Under the pieces are notes generated by a model. The model had not been told where the DNA came from. It worked only from the letters and a program-made list of their open reading frames with translations, and made no database searches. A DNA stretch of 64,000 nucleotides from assembly GCF_900112755.1 (NCBI RefSeq), contig NZ_FOMW01000004.1, positions 124,001-188,000 of the forward strand. Direction: 5' to 3'. Position 1 is the stretch's first letter; every line of letters starts with the position of its first letter. Made by a program: the position numbers and the translations under genes. The DNA is from Sulfitobacter brevis (lineage in GTDB: Bacteria > Pseudomonadota > Alphaproteobacteria > Rhodobacterales > Rhodobacteraceae). This document shows, piece after piece, positions 55,626 through 64,000 of this stretch.

Positions 55626-57440
55626 TCAATACACCCGCTTCTTGGGCGCGATCTTTTTCAGATCAATGCCGCCTTCACTTTCGGTGGTCAGCGGGTTCAG
55701 ATGCACAGCGCGGAAGCCGAGTTTGGCATCATTGGCCTGATCGCCACTGAACCAGACAAGGCTGTGTTTGCGCCATTCTTTATCATCCCGTTCGGGATAA
55801 TCCTCATGCGCATGGGCGCCGCGGCTTTCCTTGCGGGCCGCAGCGGCGGTAATGGTGGCCACTGCGTTGGGCATCAGGTTGGTCAGCTCAAGCGTTTCCA
55901 TCAGATCAGAGTTCCAGACCAGCGAGGTGTCGGTGACATGTAGATCGTTCAACTTTGCCGCGACTTCGTTCATCTTGACGCGCCCTTCTTCGAGGGTTTT
56001 GTCAGTGCGGAATACGGCTGCGTCGGCCTGCATGGTTTTCTGCATTTCCAGACGCAGATCGGCGGTCGGAACGCCACCCTTGGCATAGCGCAGACCGTCA
56101 AAGCGCGCGAACGCCGCCTCAACCGAAGCTTTGTTCGGCGTCGGCACGGCGGAATTGGGATCAACCACCTCTTTCGCGCGGATCGCGGCCGCACGGCCAA
56201 AGACCACGAGATCGATAAGCGAGTTGGACCCCAAACGGTTGGCCCCATGCACAGAGGCACAGCCAGCCTCACCCACAGCCATCAAACCGGGGGAGATTGC
56301 ATCGGGCTTGTCGTCGGTGGGCGCCAGAACTTCCCCCCAATAGTTGGTCGGAATACCGCCCATGTTGTAGTGCACTGTCGGCAGAACCGGGATCGGCTCT
56401 TTCGTCAGATCGACACCCGCGAAAATGCGCGCGGATTCGGAAATACCCGGCAGACGCAGATCGAGGGTTTCTGGTGGCAGGTGGTTGAGATGCAGGTGGA
56501 TGTGGTCTTTGTTTTCGCCCACACCGCGACCTTCACGGATTTCCATCGTCATGCAGCGCGACACCACATCGCGCGAGGCGAGGTCTTTGTATGTCGGTGC
56601 ATAACGCTCCATAAAGCGTTCGCCTTCGGAATTGGTCAGATAGCCGCCCTCGCCGCGTGCGCCTTCGGTGATCAAACAACCCGCGCCGTAGATGCCGGTG
56701 GGGTGGAACTGGACAAACTCCATATCCTGCAACGCCAGACCGGCCCGCGCGGTCATGCCGCCGCCGTCACCTGTACAGGTATGCGCCGAGGTCGCGGAGA
56801 AATAGGCGCGGCCATAGCCGCCGGTCGCCAACACAGTCATCTTTGCTGCGAACAAATGCATGGTGCCGTCATCGAGCTTCCAGCACAACACGCCCTGACA
56901 AGTGCCATCCTCGCCCATAATCAGATCAATGGCAAAATATTCGATGAAGAACTCGGCTTTTTGCTTCAGGCTCTGGCCATAGAGCGTGTGCAGGATCGCG
57001 TGACCGGTGCGGTCAGCAGCAGCACAGGTGCGCTGCACGGGCGGGCCTTCGCCAAATTCGGTGGTATGGCCGCCAAACGGACGCTGGTAGATTTTACCTT
57101 CGTCGGTGCGGCTGAACGGCACGCCGTAATGCTCAAGCTCGTAGACCGCCTTGGGCGCCTCACGGGCGAGATATTCCATCGCGTCGGTATCACCCAACCA
57201 GTCGGAGCCCTTGACCGTGTCATACATATGCCACTGCCAATTGTCGGGACCCATGTTCGACAAAGACGCGGCAATACCCCCCTGTGCGGCAACCGTGTGC
57301 GACCGCGTCGGGAACACTTTGGAGATACAGGCCGTGCGCAGCCCCTGCTCCGCCATGCCCAAAGTCGCGCGCAAACCTGCGCCGCCTGCCCCTACAACGA
57401 CAACGTCGTATTCGTGGGTCTCATATTCATATGCTGCCAT
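55626..57440 (-). CDS. sdhA: Succinate dehydrogenase flavoprotein subunit
   Basis: 604 aa. FAD site [20 protein letters not shown] near residue 13, the covalent-FAD histidine in [15 protein letters not shown] near 46, substrate residues in [20 protein letters not shown] near 246, and [19 protein letters not shown] near 392. Oxidises succinate to fumarate. Its conserved C-terminus ends [12 protein letters not shown]. Confidence 0.96.
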   Translation of the reverse strand: MAAYEYETHEYDVVVVGAGGAGLRATLGMAEQGLRTACISKVFPTRSHTVAAQGGIAASLSNMGPDNWQWHMYDTVKGSDWLGDTDAMEYLAREAPKAVYELEHYGVPFSRTDEGKIYQRPFGGHTTEFGEGPPVQRTCAAADRTGHAILHTLYGQSLKQKAEFFIEYFAIDLIMGEDGTCQGVLCWKLDDGTMHLFAAKMTVLATGGYGRAYFSATSAHTCTGDGGGMTARAGLALQDMEFVQFHPTGIYGAGCLITEGARGEGGYLTNSEGERFMERYAPTYKDLASRDVVSRCMTMEIREGRGVGENKDHIHLHLNHLPPETLDLRLPGISESARIFAGVDLTKEPIPVLPTVHYNMGGIPTNYWGEVLAPTDDKPDAISPGLMAVGEAGCASVHGANRLGSNSLIDLVVFGRAAAIRAKEVVDPNSAVPTPNKASVEAAFARFDGLRYAKGGVPTADLRLEMQKTMQADAAVFRTDKTLEEGRVKMNEVAAKLNDLHVTDTSLVWNSDLMETLELTNLMPNAVATITAAAARKESRGAHAHEDYPERDDKEWRKHSLVWFSGDQANDAKLGFRAVHLNPLTTESEGGIDLKKIAPKKRVY

Positions 57441-57470
57441 GTTTTCGGTCTCCCGTTCGGCGAAATTGGA

Positions 57471-57842
57471 TCAGAGCGCCAAACGCGCGATGGCAAAAAC
57501 ACCTACCGCTGCGGCACCGTAGCTGATGCAAGTCATCACGATAATCGCGACCTTCTTGCTCAGCCCGTGGACATAGTCCTCGATCATGACTTGCACTCCG
57601 TCGTTGAAGTGCTTGAAGCCTACGAGCAGCGTCAGCGCCGCGACAATCGCGGGGAATGGACGGCTGTAATAGGCAAGGATTTCTTCATAGCTGCCGCCCA
57701 GCGCGGGACCGAAGGTGAACACGAACAGCGGGATCAGGATCAGCAAAGCAACCGAGCTGAGCTTCATCGACCAGAAATGTCCGGTGCCTGAGTTCGCCGA
57801 GCCGAGACCCTTGGCGCGTTTGCGATCTGTCATATAAGCCAT
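57471..57842 (-). CDS. sdhD: Succinate dehydrogenase membrane anchor subunit D
   Basis: 123 aa, three helices. KRAKGLGSANSGTGHFWSMK at the start and FKHFNDGVQVMIEDYVHGLS near 84 (haem/quinone region) mark the alphaproteobacterial SdhD. 30 nt upstream of sdhA. Confidence 0.92.
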   Translation of the reverse strand: MAYMTDRKRAKGLGSANSGTGHFWSMKLSSVALLILIPLFVFTFGPALGGSYEEILAYYSRPFPAIVAALTLLVGFKHFNDGVQVMIEDYVHGLSKKVAIIVMTCISYGAAAVGVFAIARLAL

Positions 57843-57852
57843 GTCAGCCCCC

Positions 57853-58236
57853 TCAGACGATTATGACGGTAAGAATTGTCAGCACGACAGAACCGATCAG
57901 GCAGGCCCAGCCCAGCTTCTCGGCGGTCGGAATATCCAGCGCATGACCGGTGTCCCAGATCAGGTGCCGGATACCGGCAAGCGTGTGATACCACAGGCCC
58001 AGAACCGACAGCAGCATGACCAGATCACCAAACCAGCTGGTGACGAAGCCGTTGACCGTGTTGAAGTAATCCTCAGACGAGGCCGCCGCGAGAAACCACC
58101 AAACGATCAGCAACGCCGATATCAGCATCGCGTTTCCGGTAATCCGCGTCAGGATCGAGGTCATCGAGGTCAACTGCGGGCGATAGATCGAGAGATGCGG
58201 CGAAAGCGGGCGATTGCCCCGGTTCACATCGGCCAT
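57853..58236 (-). CDS. sdhC: Succinate dehydrogenase cytochrome b556 subunit
   Basis: 127 aa, three helices. NRPLSPHLSIYRPQLTSMTS near residue 7 is the SdhC signature, and WYHTLAGIRHLIWDTGHALD near 82 has the haem histidine. First gene of sdhCDA-x-y-B. The promoter region upstream carries the palindromes listed separately. Confidence 0.94.
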   Translation of the reverse strand: MADVNRGNRPLSPHLSIYRPQLTSMTSILTRITGNAMLISALLIVWWFLAAASSEDYFNTVNGFVTSWFGDLVMLLSVLGLWYHTLAGIRHLIWDTGHALDIPTAEKLGWACLIGSVVLTILTVIIV

Positions 58237-58341
58237 ATGTCAGGTCCTTTGTCACTACGTTGGGTACTTGATAGCGCTTTTTACGGAAGTGTCACGACCC
58301 TGCGACACAGGCAGGCAAGGTTTGTCCACCTATCGAGAGGG

Positions 58342-58351
58342 TTAGCGCTAA
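58342..58351. promoter_or_regulatory. TTAGCGCTAA palindrome upstream of sdhC
   Basis: Perfect 10-bp palindrome with central CG, about 105 bp before the sdhC ATG. The central CG is typical of LacI-family operators, and from memory it resembles the site described for the alphaproteobacterial carbon regulator CceR. The regulator is an inference. Confidence 0.5.
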
Positions 58352-58362
58352 AAACTATGATA

Positions 58363-58398
58363 TGTGATCACAAAGTGGTAAATTTTTGTGATCACAAA
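58363..58398. promoter_or_regulatory. Paired TGTGATCACA palindromes upstream of sdhC
   Basis: TGTGATCACA at 58363-58372 and a longer perfect palindrome TTTGTGATCACAAA at 58385-58398, with centres 24 bp apart. Two copies of one operator-like site, just beyond the TTAGCGCTAA element. The regulator is not identified. Confidence 0.5.
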
Positions 58399-58477
58399 GA
58401 CGCCACGGAAGCGCTGTCAGGCGTAACCAGACATCCGGCGATACAATATTCTGCATTGATTCCCGCCTGCATCGACG

Positions 58478-58513
58478 AAAAATGGCGCGCCCCGATACCG
58501 AGACGCGCCATTT
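58478..58513 (-). terminator. Terminator after mdh
   Basis: 10-bp stem AAATGGCGCG / CGCGCCATTT with a 14-nt loop, read on the minus strand and followed by TTTTT, 21 nt past the mdh stop. Confidence 0.78.
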
Positions 58514-58533
58514 CTGTCAAACTTCCGTTAGCC

Positions 58534-59658
<1,125 letters not shown>

Positions 59659-60651
59659 TCAATCTTCGTATTCTGGCAGTGTTTCCAGCTTGCCTTCAGT
59701 GCTGTCCACATAGATGCGGAAGTCATTTGCGTCGCCATTGCGGACCAACTGCAGCTCTTCAAAAGAAAGCTTCACAGTGTGTTCGCCCATGCCGAGGAAG
59801 CCACCGATATCTGCAAGAACGTGAGTGATCTTGCCGCTGTCATCAACGATCAGCTCGTCGATTTCACCAATATCTTCGTCTTCCATGCCGTAAATGCGGG
59901 CACCTTCCAGATCGTCAGCGGTCATTTCTGTCCACTCAACGTCAGCGTAATTTTCACGCTCGACCGCTGGGCGGGTCAGCAAGTCACGCTCAACTGTGTT
60001 TTCAGTAGCAACAACAGCTTCTTTGGTCTCTGCTTCTGCGTTCGCAGCCATTTCTTCTGTCTTGGCTTCGGCGTCAGCGGCCATCTCTTCAGTTTTCGCT
60101 TCAGCGTTCTCGGCCATTACTTCGGTTTTGGCTTCTGCATTTTCAGCCGCAACTTCGGTTTTGACTTCGGCGCTCTCAGCTACTTGTTCAGTTTTCATTT
60201 TAGCTTCGTTTGCGTCAGCTTCCATGTTGCGCTCAAACGCAGGAGACTGCTCGAGCATTTCTTTGGATGTATTCACAACCAAGAAACGGTCGTCGGCATC
60301 GCCCTGCTCACGGACGATACGGATGTCGTCCATGGAAACAGCGATGTCACGCTCGCCTATGCCCAGAAAGCCACCGATGCCGAGGATAACAGCAGTGACG
60401 TTGCCGTCTTTGCTGACGATAATATCGTTGATTTCGCCGATATCATCCCACTCTTTTTCGGCGCCAGCTTCAATCTCGGCGTCGTTTTCGAATTCAGTTT
60501 CGGAGCTGTAGATCCGCATGCCGATCAGGTTCGACGCGAGGAAGTCGCTCTGCTCCAACGCGACAGTGCCGAACGCGCTTGCGTGTGCGTCGGCATAGGC
60601 TGCGCCACTCATGGTCAGAAGGACAGCTGTTGTGCTCAGAAAACGTTTCAT
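59659..60651 (-). CDS. Secreted protein with two PRC-barrel domains and 11-residue repeats
   Basis: 330 aa from ATG 60651. Signal peptide to AYADA (about residue 21). PRC-barrel one at about 36-126 (IGEINDIIVSKDGN ... LGIGGFLGIGERDIAVSMDD) and two at about 238-318 (IGEIDELIVDDSG ... ADIGGFLGMGEHTVKLSF) are duplicates. Between them residues 155-209 form five 11-residue repeats of type E-x-x-A-E-x-A-E-A-K-T. Periplasmic or envelope, function unknown. PRC domains bind other proteins or lipids. Confidence 0.85.
   Translation of the reverse strand: MKRFLSTTAVLLTMSGAAYADAHASAFGTVALEQSDFLASNLIGMRIYSSETEFENDAEIEAGAEKEWDDIGEINDIIVSKDGNVTAVILGIGGFLGIGERDIAVSMDDIRIVREQGDADDRFLVVNTSKEMLEQSPAFERNMEADANEAKMKTEQVAESAEVKTEVAAENAEAKTEVMAENAEAKTEEMAADAEAKTEEMAANAEAETKEAVVATENTVERDLLTRPAVERENYADVEWTEMTADDLEGARIYGMEDEDIGEIDELIVDDSGKITHVLADIGGFLGMGEHTVKLSFEELQLVRNGDANDFRIYVDSTEGKLETLPEYED
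60025..60189 (-). repeat. Five tandem 33-bp coding repeats (11-residue units)
   Basis: Encodes EQVAESAEVKT, EVAAENAEAKT, EVMAENAEAKT, EEMAADAEAKT and EEMAANAEAET in tandem. The 11-residue period and Ala/Glu/Lys composition resemble LEA group 3-type amphipathic helices. Confidence 0.85.
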
Positions 60652-60873
60652 CTTAAAACTCCTTGTACAGTTTCGCGTGGGTCTCACGCTGCTGTGAACC
60701 CAACCCGAAAAGGCGGTTAGAGTTCCGAAGTCTTGAAAAAAAATGAGTCCATTTGGCAGAGCCAAGCGCTTTGATGCGCTGCAGGGTATATAAAAGCAGG
60801 GGCGGATTATCGCTTTGCTAAATAGTCGTATAAAATGGCCCCTGTCTGAAGGCTCAATCGCAAGTAAGCTTTA

Positions 60874-61203
60874 TCAGGCATCCTGATCCGTTGTCGGCAA
60901 AGCTTCGGCCAGCTCTTCGAATTGCTGACCTGACGCAACAACACAGGTCAGCCCAGTCGGCATCGTGACAGTGATCGTCCAGCTGCCCGTCTCGTCAGAG
61001 GCAAACACTTCAACAACTGAATTGTTTCCTCCCATGCCCATTGATTGCCGCGTCTCTCCATAGCCTTCCGCCAGCCGCAACACCACCTTCTCAAGTGGGG
61101 CGCAATTCTGGCTTTGGGCAGCGACATCTGTGGTGGTTGCCAATACGACAGCCGCCGCTGCGGTCAAGGCTGCCAGATGGAGGATTTTGATAGTACGGTG
61201 CAT
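60874..61203 (-). CDS. Small secreted hypothetical protein
   Basis: 109 aa. Signal peptide to VAAQS (about residue 29), then NCAPLEKVVLRLAEGYGETR and GSWTITVTMPTGLTCVVASG, with two Cys that could pair. I do not recognise a named family. Divergent from the mcl2-type gene. Confidence 0.7.
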   Translation of the reverse strand: MHRTIKILHLAALTAAAAVVLATTTDVAAQSQNCAPLEKVVLRLAEGYGETRQSMGMGGNNSVVEVFASDETGSWTITVTMPTGLTCVVASGQQFEELAEALPTTDQDA

Positions 61204-61519
61204 TGCAGTCTACCTTCTGTCCTGTGGCCCGGCCCTCGGTCATTGTGGCCCATCCGGAGTTTTCCGGCGACACGGTGGTGGCCTCATGTTTCTCGACTAT
61301 TCACTCTACCCTCTATTGCGATCCAGCGACCTGCCGGAGCGCGGATTGGAGCAGAAACAACTTCCAAAACTTTGCGCCTGAAAATTGAAATAATGGTTAA
61401 CGCTGCGTCCCGCCGTGTTTCGCCCCCACCGTTTCGCTGCACTGCGGCACATGATGGCTTGCAATAATCGGCAAGAAATGCCCCTTTGTCGCGCAATGAT
61501 CAAACCTAGGACCTTCGCC
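61204..61519. other. 316-bp intergenic region, divergent promoters
   Basis: Lies between the divergent secreted-protein gene and the malyl-CoA thioesterase gene, so it must hold both promoters. I see no convincing gene, strong hairpin or repeat. Short TTGC/GCAA motifs near 61470-61500 are too brief to assign. Confidence 0.5.
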
Positions 61520-62377
61520 ATGACCAAACTCACACGCCCCCTGCGCTCGGTGCTCTACATCCCGGGATCAAAGCCACGCGCTCTCGAAAAAGCCCGCACG
61601 CTGGCCTGTGACGCGATCATTTTCGATCTCGAAGATGCAGTGACCCCCGAAGAAAAAGCCTCCGCGCGTGACATTCTGGCAGAAGCGCTGAAAACTGGCG
61701 GCTACGGTGCGCGCTTGCGGATCATCCGGATCAACGGGCTTGATACTGAATGGGGCGCCGATGACGCCCGCGCCGCCGCCGGGATGAAGCCGGACGCAAT
61801 CTTGTTGCCGAAAGTCGGCAGCCCCGCCGATCTCGAAGCCCTCGCCGAACTGGTCGGTGACATCCCGCTTTGGGCGATGATGGAAACACCAGCCGCCATG
61901 CTGAACGCGCCCGCAATCGCCGCCCACCGCCAGTTGCAAGCGATGGTTATGGGCACCAACGATCTTGCCAAAGACTTGCAAACCCGGTTCCGCCCCGACC
62001 GCCTGCCGTTGATGGCCGGTTTAGGACTGTGCCTGCTGGCCGCCAAATCCCAAAATATCGCCATTATCGACGGCGTCTATAACGCCTTCAAGGACGATGC
62101 AGGTCTGCAAGTTGAATGTGATCAGGGCCGTGATATGGGCTTTGACGGCAAAACACTGATCCATCCGGCGCAACTCGACGTGGCCAACGCCGCCTTCTCA
62201 CCCTCCCAGGACGAGGCCGACCTCGCCCGCCGCCAGATCGCCGCTTACGAAGCAGCGCAGGCAGGTGGCCAAGGTGTTGCGGTGGTTGATGGCCGCATCG
62301 TTGAGAATCTTCATGTTGCCACAGCCCGCGAAACTCTGGCAAAGCTTGACGCTATCGCATCCCTCACCGCGGAGTGA
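61520..62377 (+). CDS. mcl2: (3S)-malyl-CoA thioesterase-like CitE-family protein
   Basis: 285 aa from ATG 61520. HpcH/HpaI (CitE) TIM barrel with the magnesium residues in CDAIIFDLEDAVTPEEK near residue 30, IIRINGLDTEWG near 72, LWAMMETPAAML near 118, and VMGTNDLAKDLQTRFR near 145. It resembles the R. sphaeroides malyl-CoA thioesterase Mcl2 rather than the larger Mcl1 lyase (PGSKPRALEKARTLACD start). The thioesterase hydrolyses (3S)-malyl-CoA in acetate assimilation. A lyase role cannot be excluded from sequence alone. Confidence 0.82.
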   Translation: MTKLTRPLRSVLYIPGSKPRALEKARTLACDAIIFDLEDAVTPEEKASARDILAEALKTGGYGARLRIIRINGLDTEWGADDARAAAGMKPDAILLPKVGSPADLEALAELVGDIPLWAMMETPAAMLNAPAIAAHRQLQAMVMGTNDLAKDLQTRFRPDRLPLMAGLGLCLLAAKSQNIAIIDGVYNAFKDDAGLQVECDQGRDMGFDGKTLIHPAQLDVANAAFSPSQDEADLARRQIAAYEAAQAGGQGVAVVDGRIVENLHVATARETLAKLDAIASLTAE

Positions 62378-62379
62378 CC

Positions 62380-62937
62380 ATGACCCTACTTGTACTCGGA
62401 CTGATCCTGTGGATCGGCGCCCATTGGCTGAGCCGCCTCGCCCCCGCCCTGCGCGATCAAATGGGCAAAGCTGGCAAAGGACTGGTGGCGGTTTTGATCG
62501 TTGCCGGTCTCATACTGATGATCCTCGGCTATCGTGGCGCAGACTATATCGACGTCTGGACCCCGCCCGCCTTCTTTATCCATATCAACAACGCGCTCAT
62601 GCTTCTCGCGCTTTGGGTTTATGGCTCCAGTGCTGCCAAAGGCGCAAAGGCCTGGCCGGCCTACAAGACCCGCCATCCGCAGCTGCTGGCCGTAAAAATC
62701 TGGGCATTGGCACACCTGCTGGTCAACGGTGATCTGGCTTCGATCGTGCTTTTCGGCACGCTTCTGGCTTGGGCCATCGGCTCGGTCATCTTAGTCAACC
62801 GCGCCGAGCCGAACTGGACACCCCCTGCCCGCGCAGGCCGCCCTACTTATATCCGCCTGATCGTCATCTCACTGGTCATGTTCGCCATTATCGCAGGCAT
62901 CCACCTGCTGCTCGGCGTCTCGCCTTTCCCCCGCTAA
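62380..62937 (+). CDS. NnrU family membrane protein
   Basis: 185 aa from ATG 62380 (GGAG 5 nt upstream). About five helices, with ILWIGAHWLSRLAPALRDQM near residue 8, HINNALMLLALWVYGSSAAK near 68 and HLLVNGDLASIVLFGTLLAW near 110 matching NnrU. NnrU is linked to nitrite/nitric oxide metabolism in some genomes, with a weak functional basis. It sits between the mcl2-type and mch genes. Confidence 0.85.
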   Translation: MTLLVLGLILWIGAHWLSRLAPALRDQMGKAGKGLVAVLIVAGLILMILGYRGADYIDVWTPPAFFIHINNALMLLALWVYGSSAAKGAKAWPAYKTRHPQLLAVKIWALAHLLVNGDLASIVLFGTLLAWAIGSVILVNRAEPNWTPPARAGRPTYIRLIVISLVMFAIIAGIHLLLGVSPFPR

Positions 62938-62971
62938 AGCTGCAAGGCCCCGCTAAGCTATAAGGACTGCC

Positions 62972-63175
62972 ATGAAACTCTATCGCTTCCTCTCCGAAGA
63001 AGACACATCCGCGTTCTGCCATAAGGTCACGGACGCCCTTAACAAAGGCTGGGAGCTTTACGGCACGCCAACCCAAACCTGGGATCATACAGCAGGCATC
63101 ATGCGCTGCGGCCAAGCCGTGACCAAAGAGGTTGAAGGCACCTATACGCCAGACACCAAGCTCGGAGCACACTGA
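62972..63175 (+). CDS. DUF1737 family protein
   Basis: 67 aa. MKLYRFLSEEDTSAFCHKV at the start, ALNKGWELYGTPTQTWD near residue 22, and RCGQAVTKEVEGTY. Matches DUF1737, a small family of unknown function. Its stop overlaps the mch start (TGATG), so the two are coupled. Confidence 0.85.
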   Translation: MKLYRFLSEEDTSAFCHKVTDALNKGWELYGTPTQTWDHTAGIMRCGQAVTKEVEGTYTPDTKLGAH

Positions 63176-64000
63176 TGGGAAAAACCAACCCGGGCAGGTT
63201 TTTCGAAGACTACCGCATCGGTGACGTCCTCTCCCACGCGGTGCCCCGCACCGTGGGGGGCGGCGAACGCGCACTCTACCACATGCTTTATCCGGCCCGT
63301 CACGCGCTCTATTCTTCTGATGAATTTGCAAAATCCTGTGGCCTCGTTTCCAGCCCGCTGGATGATCTGATCAACTTCCACGTGGTCTTTGGCAAAACAG
63401 TCCCCGATGTCTCGCTTAACGCTGTGGCCAACCTCGGCTATGCCCAAGGCCGCTGGCTGCTGCCGGTCTGGCCCGGTGACACGCTGCGCGCCGAGTCCGA
63501 AGTTATCGGCCTGAAACAAAACTCCAACGGCAAGACCGGCGTGCTTTATGTGCGCACCACAGGCCTTAACCAAAATGATGAAGCTGTGCTGGAATATGTC
63601 CGCTGGGTCATGGTCCGCAAACGCGATGAAACCGCTCCAGCCCCCGAAACTGTGATACCGGACTTGCCCACCACCGTTGCCGCCGATCAATTAGTCGTGC
63701 CCGAGGGCTTGGACTTCACCAACTATGATTTTACCCTTGCGGGCGAACCGCACCGCTGGGGGGATTATGAGATCGGCGAGCAGATCGACCACGTTGACGG
63801 CGTCACGATAGAGGAGGCCGAACACATGATGGCCACCCGCCTGTGGCAGAACACAGCCAAGGTCCATTTCGACACCTCAGCCCGTCCCGATGGCAGTCGC
63901 CTGATCTATGGTGGTCACGTCATCTCGATGGCGCGTGCGCTATCTTTTAACGGCCTGGCCAATGCGCAAATGATCGTGGGGATCAACGCCGGCGCCCATG
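63175..64000 (+). CDS. mch: Mesaconyl-CoA hydratase (partial, runs off the window)
   Basis: 275 codons are present, without a stop before 64000. Full length in R. sphaeroides is about 343 aa. It begins MGKTNPGRFFEDYRIGDVLS, a MaoC-like double hot-dog start. GERALYHMLYPARHALYSSD and SPLDDLINFHVVFGKTVPD carry the first hot dog. A second MaoC-type half begins near residue 190 (NYDFTLAGEPHRWGDYEIGE). Converts mesaconyl-C1-CoA to (2R,3S)-beta-methylmalyl-CoA in the ethylmalonyl-CoA pathway. Confidence 0.93.
   Translation, partial: MGKTNPGRFFEDYRIGDVLSHAVPRTVGGGERALYHMLYPARHALYSSDEFAKSCGLVSSPLDDLINFHVVFGKTVPDVSLNAVANLGYAQGRWLLPVWPGDTLRAESEVIGLKQNSNGKTGVLYVRTTGLNQNDEAVLEYVRWVMVRKRDETAPAPETVIPDLPTTVAADQLVVPEGLDFTNYDFTLAGEPHRWGDYEIGEQIDHVDGVTIEEAEHMMATRLWQNTAKVHFDTSARPDGSRLIYGGHVISMARALSFNGLANAQMIVGINAGAH

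Noticed and set aside
56247-57791. 514-aa plus-strand open frame across sdhA
   Set aside because: Antisense to the sdhA and sdhD genes, with no recognisable domain.

Overview
This is a chromosomal stretch, gene-dense and fairly GC-rich, from an alphaproteobacterium of the Rhodobacteraceae, most likely the Roseobacter group. Evidence for the lineage: a fused MrpA/B antiporter subunit, the TauE/TIGR02186 gene pair, a DUF1737 gene overlapping mesaconyl-CoA hydratase, ccr and ecm beside the mdh/sdh region, and a tandem luxR-luxI. I see no rRNA, tRNA, CRISPR, insertion sequence or prophage. The sequence supports the lineage but not a species.

Layout. 1-3.5 kb: BrkB-like membrane protein, ArsC-like reductase, GFA protein, class III aminotransferase. 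3.5-9.5 kb (minus): complete Mrp cation/proton antiporter operon. 9.7-14.6 kb (plus): lipid A phosphoethanolamine transferase, diacylglycerol kinase and a PmrAB-like two-component system, with a PmrA-box-like direct repeat upstream and a small secreted repeat protein downstream. 14.6-34.9 kb: housekeeping (ychF, trpA, lldD, rplY, pth, trpB, rimO, nfuA, tsaB, rimI) with membrane, stress and unknown genes between. 35-39.8 kb: BMP-family (purine nucleoside type) ABC transporter. 40-43.2 kb: TauE/SafE permease with its TIGR02186 partner, and a RecD-like helicase.

43.3-44.9 kb: a quorum-sensing locus (small ORF, luxR, luxI) in which luxR carries a one-base frameshift and luxI has an in-frame TGA at codon 3. 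This is the most unusual part of the window.

45-64 kb: a carbon-metabolism block. Ethylmalonyl-CoA pathway genes (ccr, ecm, an mcl2-type malyl-CoA thioesterase, mch) flank the TCA genes mdh and sdhCDAB. A lipoprotein gene and an FkbM methyltransferase gene sit between sdhA and sdhB. Palindromic operator candidates precede sdhC. The ethylmalonyl-CoA pathway yields glyoxylate and succinyl-CoA from acetyl-CoA, and the sdh/mdh products then carry succinate on to malate and oxaloacetate, so the genes form one acetate-assimilation route. Other items are an H-NS-like protein, DeoD purine nucleoside phosphorylase and a PRC-barrel protein with five 11-residue repeats. The last gene, mch, runs off the window.
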